Translations under genes and position numbers: made by a program
Notes under the pieces: model-generated
The model's input: the letters and a program-made list of their open reading frames with translations, nothing else
Databases searched by the model: none
Told to the model about the DNA's origin: nothing
In this document: positions 17,021 to 27,500 of the stretch, one piece after another
How positions within the stretch are numbered: the stretch's first letter is position 1
How the letters are laid out: every line of letters starts with the position of its first letter
Assembly: GCA_903882805.1 (NCBI GenBank)
Contig: CAIRYK010000001.1
Coordinates: 1-43,128, forward strand
From: an uncultured Bacteroidota bacterium
GTDB taxonomy: Bacteria > Bacteroidota > Bacteroidia > Chitinophagales > Chitinophagaceae
DNA length: 43,128 nucleotides
Reading direction: 5' to 3'

Positions 17021-19525
17021 TTATTCCTCGTTAATATAAACTCTTTTTACTCTTTGAGATATACTGGTCATAATTTCATAAGATATGGTCCCCGACCACT
17101 TTGCCAACTGAGAAACCGTAAGTTCTTCGCCAAAAATAATTACTTCATCTCCTTCCTTCGCTTTGGGTATATATGTTACATCTACCATACACATATCCAT
17201 GCAAATACTCCCTACTGTAGCTGCAGCCTTACCATGTATAAGTACATAAGATCGTCCATGACCTAAAGCGCGAGGATACCCATCAGCATATCCAATACAT
17301 ATGGTTGCAATCCGCATTGGCTCATCGGCAATTGTATGATGTCCATACCCTATATTGTCGCCAGCCGGTACGGTATGTATTTGTGCAATGGTAGTTTTAA
17401 GTATACTTATTTGTTTCAATTTATTTTGCAACAAGTTGCCCGTATCTATTCCATACAAACCAACTCCAAGTCTAACCATGTCGAAGTGCAAATTTGTGTG
17501 GCGCACTATACCTGCCGAATTGCAAATATGTCTGAACGGTTTATAATCGAGCGAGCGCATCAGTTGTTCACTCATATTGGTAAACAGGTTCGCCTGGTGC
17601 ACGGTAAAACTATCCTGTTCCGGATCATCGGCAGCTGCAAGGTGACTAAAAATACTTGCCACATAAATATTTGGAGCGTTTTTCAACCGTTCTATAAGGG
17701 TTGCAATATCCGCCATCTCAAAACCAAGCCGGTGCATACCTGTATCGAGCTTAATGTGTACAGGGTAGCGTTCTACCTCGAGCGCATGTGCTATAGTTGA
17801 AAAAGCTTCAAATGAACGGAAGTTGTACAACTCAGGCTCCAGTTTCCAGGCGATCATTCGGTCGAATGATGTTGCATCCGGGCTCATCACCATTATGGGC
17901 ATCTTAATACCCGCCTTCCTCAATGTTATACCTTCATCGGTATATGCAACTGTAAGATAATCTACGCCTGCATATTGCAATACACTGGCTACTTCGTAGC
18001 TGCCGCTACCATAAGCAAACGCCTTTACCATAGCCATTGTCTTAACGCCCGGTGAAAGCGTTGAGCGAAATACATTGAGGTTATGCGTAATAGCCGATAG
18101 GCTTATCGACATCACCGTCTGATGTACTTGCTGCTCAAGCAAGACACCTATTTTTTCGAAGGTGAACACCCTTGCGCCTTTGAGCAATATTGCTTCCTTG
18201 TCGAAAGTAAGCAAATGAAAATGTTTAAGAAAATGCTCTGTAGACTTGAAAAATATACTCCGGCACTTCTTATATTTCCTGAATGAAGCTTTGTTTTTAT
18301 ACAAAGCTGGCCCTATACCAATAAATCGTTGTATAGCTCTGCGATAAATTAGCGCAGCAACCTCGTCATACAAATCAAGATCGCGTTTACCTGGCTGTTG
18401 TATATCCGACATAATAACCGTGTGCATACTATGCTGCTTCTGTTGATCCAGGTAATTCAGCGCAAGTTGCAGCGAGGTTAGGTCAGAATTGTAGGTGTCG
18501 TTTATTATTGTGCAATCGTTTATGCCATGGCGCAATTCCATTCGCATAGATACCGGTTGCAAGAGGCTCATCCGCGATTGAATTTTATCGGCATCTATAC
18601 CCATAAGCAAAAGCACACTCCAGCAGTGTATTGCATTCTCGATCGATGCATCATCTGTAAAATGAATAGAGATAGATAATTCAGCCTCTTTAAACAAAGC
18701 CGTTATAGTTGTTTTACCTATCTGCCTTACCACTTGCAATACCCTCAGGTCGGCAGGCTGCTTGTGCGACCAAGTAAACAACTGCAATGGGTTGTCGGAA
18801 CGGGTACGCACCTGATTTACATACTGTATTATACATTGGTTCAGTTCTACATGATCTGTGCAGTAAACGAGCTGTTTCACATGCCTAAAGAGCAATAACT
18901 TTTCATTGATCTTTTGTCGCGTATTCATGAAGCCCTCGCTATGCGCTTCACCTATGTTGGTAAAAACGCCTATTGAAGGCCGGACAATGCGTTCCAGCTT
19001 TTCCATTTCGCCGGGGCGGGAGATACCGGCTTCGAAAATACCTAGTTGTTGCCGTTCATTTATGGGCCATACCGACAAAGGCACGCCAATTTGCGAATTG
19101 TAACTTTTGGGGCTGCGGACAATATTGAATTTGAAATTGAGTAATTGGTACAACCACTCCTTAACTACTGTTTTTCCATTGCTGCCAGTAATTCCAATAA
19201 CTGGTATGTCGAATTGTTTTCTATGCCCTGCTGCAATTAACTGCAAAGCTTCGAGCGTATCTTTCACCTGAATGATGTTTGCGCCTGCTAGCGCTGAAGT
19301 ATCCAAGCTTTGCGATACCAAAAAATTGCGCACACCTTTCAGCCACGCATCCGGAATATAAGTATGACCGTCTCTGAGATTAGTTTTGAGCGATACAAAC
19401 AGCGCCTTTTCAGGATGTTCGATATTCCTGCTATCTATTGCCAGTTCATCTACCGTAGTTTCCTCGTTGGCGTTTGCCAACCACACGCCATTGCACCACC
19501 TTCTTATTTGTTCTATACTGTTCAT
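17021..19525 (-). CDS. murF-alr: Bifunctional UDP-MurNAc-tripeptide:D-Ala-D-Ala ligase / alanine racemase (MurF-Alr fusion)
   Basis: The 834-aa product (from ATG 19525) joins two peptidoglycan enzymes, a fusion known from Bacteroidota. The MurF half (about 1-450) adds D-Ala-D-Ala to UDP-MurNAc-tripeptide and has the ATP loop GITGSNGKT at 111-119, EAGISRPGEME, and NDTYNS. The Alr half (about 465-834) makes D-alanine with PLP: Lys501 in AMVKAFAYGSG binds the cofactor, Tyr727 in DNIGYGHHT is the other catalytic base, and KLDTGMHRLGF and GSICMDMCMVDV are typical. So one protein supplies D-Ala and consumes the dipeptide product of Ddl. The TTG at 19537 was rejected as start because it lies inside the -7 box and precedes the conserved MNSIEQI opening. 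It acts in the cytoplasm and is essential in most relatives. Confidence 0.95.
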   Translation of the reverse strand: MNSIEQIRRWCNGVWLANANEETTVDELAIDSRNIEHPEKALFVSLKTNLRDGHTYIPDAWLKGVRNFLVSQSLDTSALAGANIIQVKDTLEALQLIAAGHRKQFDIPVIGITGSNGKTVVKEWLYQLLNFKFNIVRSPKSYNSQIGVPLSVWPINERQQLGIFEAGISRPGEMEKLERIVRPSIGVFTNIGEAHSEGFMNTRQKINEKLLLFRHVKQLVYCTDHVELNQCIIQYVNQVRTRSDNPLQLFTWSHKQPADLRVLQVVRQIGKTTITALFKEAELSISIHFTDDASIENAIHCWSVLLLMGIDADKIQSRMSLLQPVSMRMELRHGINDCTIINDTYNSDLTSLQLALNYLDQQKQHSMHTVIMSDIQQPGKRDLDLYDEVAALIYRRAIQRFIGIGPALYKNKASFRKYKKCRSIFFKSTEHFLKHFHLLTFDKEAILLKGARVFTFEKIGVLLEQQVHQTVMSISLSAITHNLNVFRSTLSPGVKTMAMVKAFAYGSGSYEVASVLQYAGVDYLTVAYTDEGITLRKAGIKMPIMVMSPDATSFDRMIAWKLEPELYNFRSFEAFSTIAHALEVERYPVHIKLDTGMHRLGFEMADIATLIERLKNAPNIYVASIFSHLAAADDPEQDSFTVHQANLFTNMSEQLMRSLDYKPFRHICNSAGIVRHTNLHFDMVRLGVGLYGIDTGNLLQNKLKQISILKTTIAQIHTVPAGDNIGYGHHTIADEPMRIATICIGYADGYPRALGHGRSYVLIHGKAAATVGSICMDMCMVDVTYIPKAKEGDEVIIFGEELTVSQLAKWSGTISYEIMTSISQRVKRVYINEE

Positions 19526-19534
19526 AAGGCATGG

Positions 19535-19562
19535 CAAATATAATTGTTTTAGGCGTCGACAA
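19535..19562 (-). promoter_or_regulatory. Promoter of murF-alr
   Basis: On the minus strand TTG (19562-19560), 17 bases, then TATATTTG (19542-19535) fit the Bacteroidota consensus. The -7 box is only 9 bases from the ATG at 19525, so the leader would be very short or absent. Confidence 0.6.
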
Positions 19563-19667
19563 CGACTAGTATGATTTCCCTACCGTCGGTCATCCTGCCA
19601 TTAACAATAAAATAACCACGAAAACATTATAGTGTAATCTAGCGCGATGGCAATACTTGCAAATGGC

Positions 19668-19711
19668 ATAAAAAGCAACAACCCACCAAGTGGTGGGTTG
19701 TTGCTTTTTAT
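19668..19711 (-). terminator. Strong 21-bp hairpin terminator between queA and murF-alr
   Basis: A near-perfect stem of about 21 bp (19668-19688 with 19691-19711, core AACCCACCA/TGGTGGGTT) begins with an A-run and ends with a T-run, so it can stop transcription in both directions. It lies 16 bases after the queA stop and is its natural terminator. Confidence 0.9.
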
Positions 19712-19726
19712 ATCTTACATATTTCA

Positions 19727-20776
19727 TTACAATACCAGCATGGCGTCGCCATAACTGAAGAAACGATATTTTTCTTTTATAGCTGTTTCGTAAGCAGTCA
19801 TCATTAGGTCGTAGCCGGCAAACGCACAAGCCATAATCATTAGGCTTGTTTTGGGCAAATGGAAGTTAGTAATGAGCGAATCAGCAATCGAAAACTGATA
19901 AGGAGGGTGAATAAATACATTCGTCCATCCTTCTTCAGGCTTAAGCAAACCCTGTGCGGTAACCGAACTTTCTAAGGCGCGCATAGTAGTTGTGCCAATA
20001 GAACAAATATGCCGCTTTTCAACTTTTGCCCTGTTTACAATGTTAGCAGCATAATCGTCTACCCTGAAATATTCTGCATCCATTTTATGCTTCGACAAAT
20101 CTTCTACTTCTATGGGGCGGAAAGTGCCCAAGCCAGTATGCAAAGTAACCTCGGCAAACTTTACGCCTACAATCTCCAGTCTTTTTATCAATTCGCGACT
20201 GAAGTGCATACCTGCAGTAGGCGCTGCAACAGCGCCCTCGTATTTTGCATATACCGTTTGGTAGCGTTCTTTGTCTTCTTCTTCCGGCTTACGTTTTATA
20301 TATTTTGGCAATGGTGTTTCACCAAGAACATCCAGTATATTTCTGAATTCCTGTTCTGTGCCATCGAACAAGAAACGGATAGTACGACCACGCGAAGTAG
20401 TGTTATCTATTACTTCAGCCACCAGTTCATCGTTATCGCCAAAATACAGTTTGTTGCCAACGCGAATTTTTCTTGCAGGATCAACAATAACATCCCAAAG
20501 GTGATTGGGCTTGTTGAGTTCGCGAAGCAGGAAAACTTCAATTTTTGCGCCGGTTTTTTCCTTTCTGCCATACAGACGAGCCGGGAAAACCTTAGTATTA
20601 TTAACAATCATCACGTCCTTATCGTGAAAGAAACCAAGAATATCCTTAAATACCTTGTGTTCTATTTTTCCTGTATCACGGTGAATGACCATTAGGCGGC
20701 TATCCTCACGTTTTTTGGCGGGATGTTGCGCTATGAGATTTAATGGTAAGTCGAACTTAAATTGCGACAACTTCAT
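19727..20776 (-). CDS. queA: S-adenosylmethionine:tRNA ribosyltransferase-isomerase
   Basis: The 349-aa product is a full-length QueA. It transfers and isomerises the ribosyl part of S-adenosylmethionine onto 7-aminomethyl-7-deazaguanine in tRNA, giving epoxyqueuosine at the wobble base of Asp, Asn, His and Tyr tRNAs. Family motifs are [11 protein letters not shown] at the start, [10 protein letters not shown] (59-68), [22 protein letters not shown] and [13 protein letters not shown] near the end. The start is ATG 20776. It is a single-gene unit with its own hairpin terminator, and no other queuosine gene is nearby. I see no preQ1 riboswitch fold upstream. Confidence 0.96.
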   Translation of the reverse strand: MKLSQFKFDLPLNLIAQHPAKKREDSRLMVIHRDTGKIEHKVFKDILGFFHDKDVMIVNNTKVFPARLYGRKEKTGAKIEVFLLRELNKPNHLWDVIVDPARKIRVGNKLYFGDNDELVAEVIDNTTSRGRTIRFLFDGTEQEFRNILDVLGETPLPKYIKRKPEEEDKERYQTVYAKYEGAVAAPTAGMHFSRELIKRLEIVGVKFAEVTLHTGLGTFRPIEVEDLSKHKMDAEYFRVDDYAANIVNRAKVEKRHICSIGTTTMRALESSVTAQGLLKPEEGWTNVFIHPPYQFSIADSLITNFHLPKTSLMIMACAFAGYDLMMTAYETAIKEKYRFFSYGDAMLVL

Positions 20777-20844
20777 AAATGAGCAGAGATTGTTTTAGAA
20801 AAGTGTGCGAAGTTACGAAAAATAATCTTATTGATTGTATCTGC

Positions 20845-20871
20845 CAAACTTATCTTGAGTTTTTAACACAA
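20845..20871 (-). promoter_or_regulatory. Probable promoter of queA
   Basis: On the minus strand TTG (20871-20869), 16 bases, then TAAGTTTG (20852-20845). The -7 box is a full TAnnTTTG match, and the spacing is one base below the usual range. It lies 68 bases before the queA ATG. Confidence 0.45.
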
Positions 20872-20989
20872 TATTGTGGTTCGAAAAACCCTAAAGTTAC
20901 GGCCACAGCGAAAGCTAATTTATTATTGGCTTGTGCTTTGTTTTCATTTCATTAATAATACTACATTAGCGCTACAAAATCGGGTATCT

Positions 20990-21358
20990 ATGTCTGTTCG
21001 TTTGTTTCTTGCATCTGCTGTGTTGTTGTTTTCTTTTGGGGCAAATGCCCAGCCAGTTTGGTCGGCCGAAGTACGCGCCGAACGTAATGCCAACTGGTAT
21101 AGAGATAGCCTGCAAATGAAAGGCGACGCACTCGCAAAATGCTCAGCTATCGACTTGAAATATCAGCAAAAAATTGATAAAGAATCCGAAAAATCCGGGC
21201 AATATAAAAACAGAACGAAAAGCCACCTACTGCGTAAAAAAGACGCTGAGATGAAAGCAATAATGAACAGCGAACAATTTCAACGATATTTGCGTAGAGA
21301 AAAAGAAATTCGTCGTCAAATGTATATTAAATACGAAGGTCTTTATCAACCACTATAG
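20990..21358 (+). CDS. Small exported protein of unknown function (Spy-like helical)
   Basis: The open frame extends up to a GTG at 20876, but the ATG at 20990 gives a clean signal peptide (MSVRLFLASAVLLFSFGANA, cut before Q) and 122 aa, so I chose it. The mature part is charged and helical, with many Lys, Arg and Glu and a tail of KDAEMKAIMNSEQFQRYLRR. This tail recalls the repeated segments of periplasmic Spy/CpxP-like and DUF4890 proteins of Bacteroidota ('...A.L..EQ...Y'), but the match is short. It is probably periplasmic. It is convergent with the next gene, with 6 bases between the stops. Confidence 0.65.
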   Translation: MSVRLFLASAVLLFSFGANAQPVWSAEVRAERNANWYRDSLQMKGDALAKCSAIDLKYQQKIDKESEKSGQYKNRTKSHLLRKKDAEMKAIMNSEQFQRYLRREKEIRRQMYIKYEGLYQPL

Positions 21359-21364
21359 ACTTAT

Positions 21365-21967
21365 TTAGTACAAGCAATTTTTGGGTATCCACTTGTAGTT
21401 ATTTTGGTTGCGGAGGGTTTTAATCAATATCCAGTTATGTTTGTTTTTCAAGACCGCCACGGGATCTCCTTTCTCTACATACGACTTCAGTTTGGCGTCA
21501 AAATCTGGCTGTTCGTACAAGAACTGTTTATCTTTACGTACAACAGCTATTACCGAAAAATCGCCCTTAATACTTAGTTTATAAACCGTATCCAGAATGA
21601 TATCAACTGGTTTCCCGCATGGTTCTGGTTTTCTGCTACATTTTAGCTCTATTGTTTCATCTTCATTCATGGTCAACACCGCTGCGCCCAGCGACGTGGT
21701 ATCGGTGAAATTATGATAAAACTGCACCTCGGCCTGATTACCGCTTTTGTACTTACCCACAAATAACAAATTGCAGGGCTTACTTTCATCATCTCCCTTT
21801 TTGGCAATATCTATATAACCGCTTATATTTTGTTTGGCTGTATCATAAGCAAGCGTAACCCGGCCATAAACTCCTGTAGCTAAGCTTTGCGCCATTGCTA
21901 CCCCACCCGAGCATGCAATTGACACACATATACTCACCACCGCCAATTTAATACTGTATAAACCCAT
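21365..21967 (-). CDS. Exported protein with C-terminal SH3-like domain
   Basis: The 200-aa product has a signal peptide (cut near VAMA-Q) and a beta-rich mature part. The middle has a single-domain look with Cys pairs (KPCNLLFVG, LKCSRKPEPCGKP). The last 60 residues (YEQPDFDAKLKSYVEKGDPV.. and ..NWILIKTL......YKWIPKNCL) fit a bacterial SH3-like fold: a cap followed by a W-I motif and a final WIP. Such domains usually bind peptidoglycan or peptides. The start is ATG 21967. It is transcribed convergently to the small exported gene at 20990. The function is unknown. Confidence 0.7.
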   Translation of the reverse strand: MGLYSIKLAVVSICVSIACSGGVAMAQSLATGVYGRVTLAYDTAKQNISGYIDIAKKGDDESKPCNLLFVGKYKSGNQAEVQFYHNFTDTTSLGAAVLTMNEDETIELKCSRKPEPCGKPVDIILDTVYKLSIKGDFSVIAVVRKDKQFLYEQPDFDAKLKSYVEKGDPVAVLKNKHNWILIKTLRNQNNYKWIPKNCLY

Positions 21968-22015
21968 ACCCTATTTTTTAGCTAATGTAAACAATCGTTA
22001 CCAATTGTTTTTCCT

Positions 22016-22057
22016 AAAAAAAACGGGGTGTATTAAGCCGCAGCTCAAAACACCCCG
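22016..22057 (-). terminator. Rho-independent terminator of the metalloprotease gene
   Basis: An 8-bp stem (CGGGGTGT 22024-22031 with ACACCCCG 22050-22057) lies 23 bases after the stop of the metalloprotease gene. On the minus strand it is followed by eight T residues (22023-22016). Confidence 0.9.
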
Positions 22058-22080
22058 ATCAATATTCATAACTACAATGA

Positions 22081-24291
22081 TTAATATACTACCAGTTTCT
22101 GCGTGGTGTTTACACCATCTACGGTTACCGTTACAAAATACATACCTGCGCTTGGAGTTGTTTCTTTGTTCAGGCTTTCTTGCTGAACACTGTTAGCGCC
22201 ATACGTTTTAGATTGTTGATAAATAACCTTACCAGTCAGATCCTTTACACAATAGCTAACATCGCCCGTTGTGCCGGTATTGAATACCAGTGTACAACCA
22301 TTTGCGGTCGGGTTAGGGTATATATTAAACGAACCTGCATTGGCAGCCATAGCCTCCTTCACACCAGCCGGGAACGGATGGATGTACATATTATCGAGAT
22401 AAAGGTTATTTCCCTTGTTACCTGGATAATAACGAATTCTGAAGAAGGTATTGCCTGTGCGATACGCTGCCGGTATGCTCACTGCGCGTGGCTTCCACTG
22501 TCCTGCTGCTGATGGCTTAAACTCTGTATTTACTGTACCGTTGTTTACCAGGTCCGATGTTTTGAATGCAGCCAATTTTGTCCACCTTACACCGCCGCTT
22601 GTGCTCACATCAACCTGCATAGAGTCGCCCGTTTGGTCGTCCCAACGCGACACGCCGCGGCTTGTTGCTGCACATGCCGTAAAGAAATTCAGGTAAATAC
22701 CGTCGTTCATGTTGCGCAAATCGAACGCTGGCGTGTAAATATCATCAAAGTCGCCCGTTGCAAGACCGAAGATTCTTGACGACGTATCGTAAGAACGGTA
22801 CCGTATGCAGGTATTATCGTTAAGACCGGCGCCGGTAAAAAACTCCCATTTGAATTGGTTTTTGTAATAGTTGAACATTGGCCAGTTTTCTGTAGCCGCT
22901 GCGCTCGAAAACGTCTGATTGAATGTGTCGGGCTTAATCGCGGTAGTATCGGCAGCATATACCGCGTGTGTATCTACAAGCGTATCACTGCCTGCATTAG
23001 AGTTAGCGATAAGCGTTGCGGTTACCCAACCCGGCTGGCTGAATTGATTGCTTACGATAGTAGTACTTGTAGAGGTAGGGTTAGTAGCTCCGTTCGAGAA
23101 TTTCCACAACACGCTACTGATAGTGTCGTTCCAGCTAAAGTTCTTAAATACGAAACTGCCTATGTTGTTGAACGTCATAAAGTAGTTGCGGGCATCGGTG
23201 GTTACACCGGCGCCTGTAGCTTTATTTACGATGAATTCTGCTACAGGAGGAATGTCTTTCCATGGCGCCAATGCGCCAGTGGCTGCGAGATTGGCTGGCG
23301 TAATCAGGTTGCTACGGCCTGCCACAGCGCTGGTAAGCGCTGTCTGCATTCTGAAGACCTGACCCTTTGTAAACATTTTCTCACAATAAGTGTAGTCCAT
23401 AATGTTCTGTGAATTAACAGTATCCGGGTAGTTAACTACAGAATCCATTAAACCCGTGAGTACAGAACGATAAGTACGCTCATATCCTGTTGCGCAGGTT
23501 ACATCGAACAACGCAGCCGAAGAGCAACCGGTACCCGAATGCCCCATCGTAGGAGGTGTATCGTCTACGCCATCGTCGCCGCACGCAACGGCTGCATTGT
23601 TGGTGCTACCCCATACATGCGCCAGGTTCAGTACATGGCCCAATTCGTGCGGTATGGTTTTCTGTACGTTAACGTAACTATAGAGCGATATTACGCCATC
23701 GTAAAATGGCATACCAGCTGCAGTAGATGGGTAATAAGCATAGGCAGCAGCGCCTGGCGATGCGAATGCTTTAATTAACCACACATTGATGTACTGATTA
23801 TTAGGCCAGGAAACATATTTTGCCTGGTCGTCGGCCTTTCCAGTTAGGTACGACATATGGCGCACTACGCCCTTGGTAGGTTTACCACTTGGGTCTTTAG
23901 TAGCCAAATGAAGGCGCATATGCGGATTGCCAATGTACTTTTTGAAGGGATTGATTACATCTACTGTGTCGGCATTCTCCTTCATGTACACTGTGGCCCA
24001 ATAAGACACTGCCTCATAAATAGCGTCGTCCGACACAAACTCAGGACCATAATCGTGCACTACATGCACCACAATTGGGATATCGTAAATAGTAGTGTCC
24101 GACAAACCAGCTGTTTTGCGCGCATATTTGTCATTGATCTGAGCGTTAAACTGCTCCTCATACACTTTTAATTCGGGGTACTTTTTGATCAGTTCGTGAT
24201 AATGTTCGTCTGTAGAACAAGGTTGCTGAGCAAGGGTAACGCCTGCCGTCATAATTGCAGCGGAGGCAATTAATACAATTTTCTTAAGCAT
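22081..24291 (-). CDS. Secreted M43-type (pappalysin-like) zinc metalloprotease with T9SS sorting domain
   Basis: The 736-aa product has a signal peptide (about 1-21) and a pro-region, then a metzincin core. The zinc site is HELGHVLNLAH (215-225), where the usual glycine is Asn222. The Met-turn is NIMDY (Met298), with CEKMFTKGQ after it. Cysteines before and after the site (CGDDGVDDTP, GCSS, VTCATGY) follow the M43B pappalysin-like layout. Residues about 350-460 look like a PKD-type beta domain. About 480-650 is a jelly-roll-like region with paired aromatic and Asp residues. The last 75 residues begin NIYPNPTANG and end TTQKLVVY, a type A T9SS sorting signal, so the protein is exported through the Por/T9SS system and probably kept on the surface. 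The substrate is unknown. Confidence 0.9.
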   Translation of the reverse strand: MLKKIVLIASAAIMTAGVTLAQQPCSTDEHYHELIKKYPELKVYEEQFNAQINDKYARKTAGLSDTTIYDIPIVVHVVHDYGPEFVSDDAIYEAVSYWATVYMKENADTVDVINPFKKYIGNPHMRLHLATKDPSGKPTKGVVRHMSYLTGKADDQAKYVSWPNNQYINVWLIKAFASPGAAAYAYYPSTAAGMPFYDGVISLYSYVNVQKTIPHELGHVLNLAHVWGSTNNAAVACGDDGVDDTPPTMGHSGTGCSSAALFDVTCATGYERTYRSVLTGLMDSVVNYPDTVNSQNIMDYTYCEKMFTKGQVFRMQTALTSAVAGRSNLITPANLAATGALAPWKDIPPVAEFIVNKATGAGVTTDARNYFMTFNNIGSFVFKNFSWNDTISSVLWKFSNGATNPTSTSTTIVSNQFSQPGWVTATLIANSNAGSDTLVDTHAVYAADTTAIKPDTFNQTFSSAAATENWPMFNYYKNQFKWEFFTGAGLNDNTCIRYRSYDTSSRIFGLATGDFDDIYTPAFDLRNMNDGIYLNFFTACAATSRGVSRWDDQTGDSMQVDVSTSGGVRWTKLAAFKTSDLVNNGTVNTEFKPSAAGQWKPRAVSIPAAYRTGNTFFRIRYYPGNKGNNLYLDNMYIHPFPAGVKEAMAANAGSFNIYPNPTANGCTLVFNTGTTGDVSYCVKDLTGKVIYQQSKTYGANSVQQESLNKETTPSAGMYFVTVTVDGVNTTQKLVVY

Positions 24292-24542
24292 TTAAGATAG
24301 CTTGATAATTTAAATGGACTGTGAAGATATAGGAAAATGGTTAGAAACATTTGATTTGAATATAAACGAAACCAATTGCCCAATAGTAATTGCAATGACA
24401 ACTAAAAAAATGACCATAAAGAAACAAAAGTTCCCAAAACCTACTAATCCCGATTCATAACCCTGAACATTAAAATACAGTTTACATAAAAATAACTGGG
24501 CGATAATATTGCTTAGTCACATTTGCAGATAAAATTAACCTC

Positions 24543-27500
24543 ATGCCTTTTATTAAAAAATGGACTTTAGTTCGTTCGATAATTTCATTCTTTCACCTAA
24601 CAATACTGGCGCTAATGCCTTCAGTTGCTATAGCGCAGTTCACCTGGAGTAATCTTACAGTTTTGCAAGTAGGCCCCGGCACTACCAATGCAGCAACCCA
24701 AATAGCGGCAGTAGAATACACAACATCCGGAGTTCAGACGTATAGTGTAGCGCTACCTTCATCAGGCGCCGAAACCATAACCAATAGTGGTTCCGCAACA
24801 TCGGAAGGGGCTATGTCATTGAGCGCCGAGCGCGACAGACTTGTAATACAAGGATATAATGCCGCGGCCGGCGTTACAGGTGTTGCAAGCACATCGGCAA
24901 CAGTAAATCCAAGAGTACTATATACCATCAATCCAACAGGCGCCTACGGATTAGCGGGCAGCTCTACTACATTATATAACAGTAACAACATAAGAGGCGG
25001 AACAGCTTCCGGTTTAGATTATTTTGGTTGCGGCACACCAAGCGGCATTTCTTATTTCAATACCAACACGGCCAACCTTACATCTTCAATTACCAATACA
25101 AGGGCTGTACAAATCTTCAATGGCCAAATCTATTTTTCGTCATCTTCCGGTGCCTATCTTGGTGTTTCTAAACTTGGGTCGGGTATAAACACCACTACGG
25201 GACAGTCGGCAACTTTATTAGCCAATTCTTCCAGCGCCTTTGGTTTTTCCATTAGCCCGGATGGCGCAATTTTGTATTTGGCCGACGACGCCTCGGGTAT
25301 AAAACGGTATATACAAAGCGGAGCCGCATACATACTCGATTACACGGTTAACGGTACCAACTCAAGAGGCCTGTGCGTAGACTATTCAGGAGCCAATCCA
25401 ATAATTTATGCGACCACAGCAGCGCCTACCTACGGCAATAACATCATAAAAATAACCGATATTGGCGCCGGTTCTCCTGTAACCGTTATCGCAACAGCCC
25501 CGGCCAATCATGTATTCAGAGGCATACAATTCTCTCCGTCCTGCGAAGCCTCAATAGCCATTTCAACTACCACGGTTTGCCCCGGCGCTGGCGCAACAGT
25601 AACTATTACAGGCAATCCTACAGGCATAGTTTCCTACAACATAAACGGCGGAGCCACAATGACCGCGACCATTACTAACAACGGTATCCTGAATTTTCCA
25701 ACCGGACCATTAACTACAAACAGTACTTACAATCTTCTGACTATCAATACCACAGCATGCAGTTCGTCATCCATAACCGGAAGCGCTACTGTGACGGTCA
25801 ACACAATTCCAGCCATAACCGGCAGCCCTGCGCTGTGCGAGGGAACGACAACGTTACAAAGCAATCCAACAACTGGCGGGGTATGGATCAGCTCTAATAA
25901 TGCTGTTGCGACAATTGGCACAACGGGCTTGGTGACAGGAGTATCGGCAGGTACTACAATTATTACCTATTCCACATCTTGCGGAAGCGCAGAAAGGGTG
26001 GTTACCGTAAATCCCTTGCCACCGACTATTTTTGGAGACTCGGCAATCTGCGTGGGTGTTACAGCGCTTTTTAGCAATTCTGTTGCTGGGGGTACTTGGG
26101 CAAGTAGCAATACACTATTGGCAGACATCAATTCAACTTCGGGAGTAGTAACCGGAATAACTTCGGGAACCGCGGTCATCACCTATACACTTCCTTCAGG
26201 TTGCTATACCACAAAGCCGCTGACAATAAATCCTTTGCCAATCGCCATAACCGGCCCTGATGCGATTTGCACTGGCTCCGAAACTAATCTTTACAGCGCG
26301 GGTAGCGGATTATGGAGCAGTGGTAGTCCGGCCATAGCTACTGTGGGTTCTTTAGATGGTCGATTAAATGGGATTACCGACGGCATTGCAGTAATAACAT
26401 ATACATTACCAACCGGATGCCTTACTACGAAAACGATAAGCGTACACCCAACACCAACAGCAATAAGCGGCGTAACTAATATTTGCGTAGGCAACTCAAC
26501 GCCAATGAGCAATACCCTATCCGGAGGTAGCTGGGCAAGCAGCAATGCCTTAGTAGCTACCATCGATCCAGTTACCGGATCTATTTCCGGGCTTACGGCA
26601 GGCACAACAATCATTACTTATAGCATGCCGACCGGTTGCTATACTATCCGTACTTTTAGTGTGCTTCCACTGCCAGGCAGCTTATCAAGTCTTAGTTCCG
26701 ATTTCTGCGTTGGGTCTACAGCTGCCTATACCAATTCTGTAGGGGGAGGCGTTTGGTCCAGCAGCAATATAGCAGTTGCCACCATAGGTTCTGCTTCGGG
26801 TTTGCTGTCTTGCGCAGCGATTGGAACAAGCACCATAACCTACTCATTACCAACTGGTTGTTACTCCATACTACAGGTAACAATAGGTAGCTCGCCAGCC
26901 GCTATTGTTGGCCCCGAAAATATTTGCATGGGTTTGCCGGCAGTATATACCGACGCAACCCTATCCGGACAATGGTCGAGTAGCAACAATAGTATTGCAA
27001 CTATTGGCACAGCTACCGGTATTGCAACAACTATAACTCCCGGTACAGCCACAATCACTTACCAGATTACGCCCTATTGCCTGACATCCAAAACGATTAC
27101 TATACATGCGTTACCGGGTAGCATCATTGGCTCTACTGATGTTTGTGTAGGACAGTCTATATTTTTAAATAATACATCTACCGGCAACTGGACAAGTAGC
27201 GCAACTTACACTGCTACTGTCGATAGTATTTCCGGTCGTGTTACCGGACTATCTTCAGGATCTGCAACCATAACCTTTACCACTCCGGCAGGATGTATTG
27301 CTACCAAAAGCATCAACGTAAATCCTACACCATCAATTATAGGTCTATCGCGTATTTGTCCGGGAGTACCCGTAGCTTATAATACTGATATTACCGGCGG
27401 TACCTGGCTAAGTAGCTTAACGGGTGTAGCGGTAATTTCCTCAATCTCAGGTATTGTAACCGGAATAAGCATAGGTACCACAATCCTTACTTACCATTTA

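Noticed and set aside
20777..20875. preQ1 riboswitch before queA
   Set aside because: I looked for the short pseudoknot-type leader but saw no stem and A-rich tail that fits.
20876..20989. N-terminal extension of the 122-aa exported protein from GTG 20876
   Set aside because: The extension has no conserved feature and puts the signal peptide inside the protein; ATG 20990 gives a normal signal peptide.
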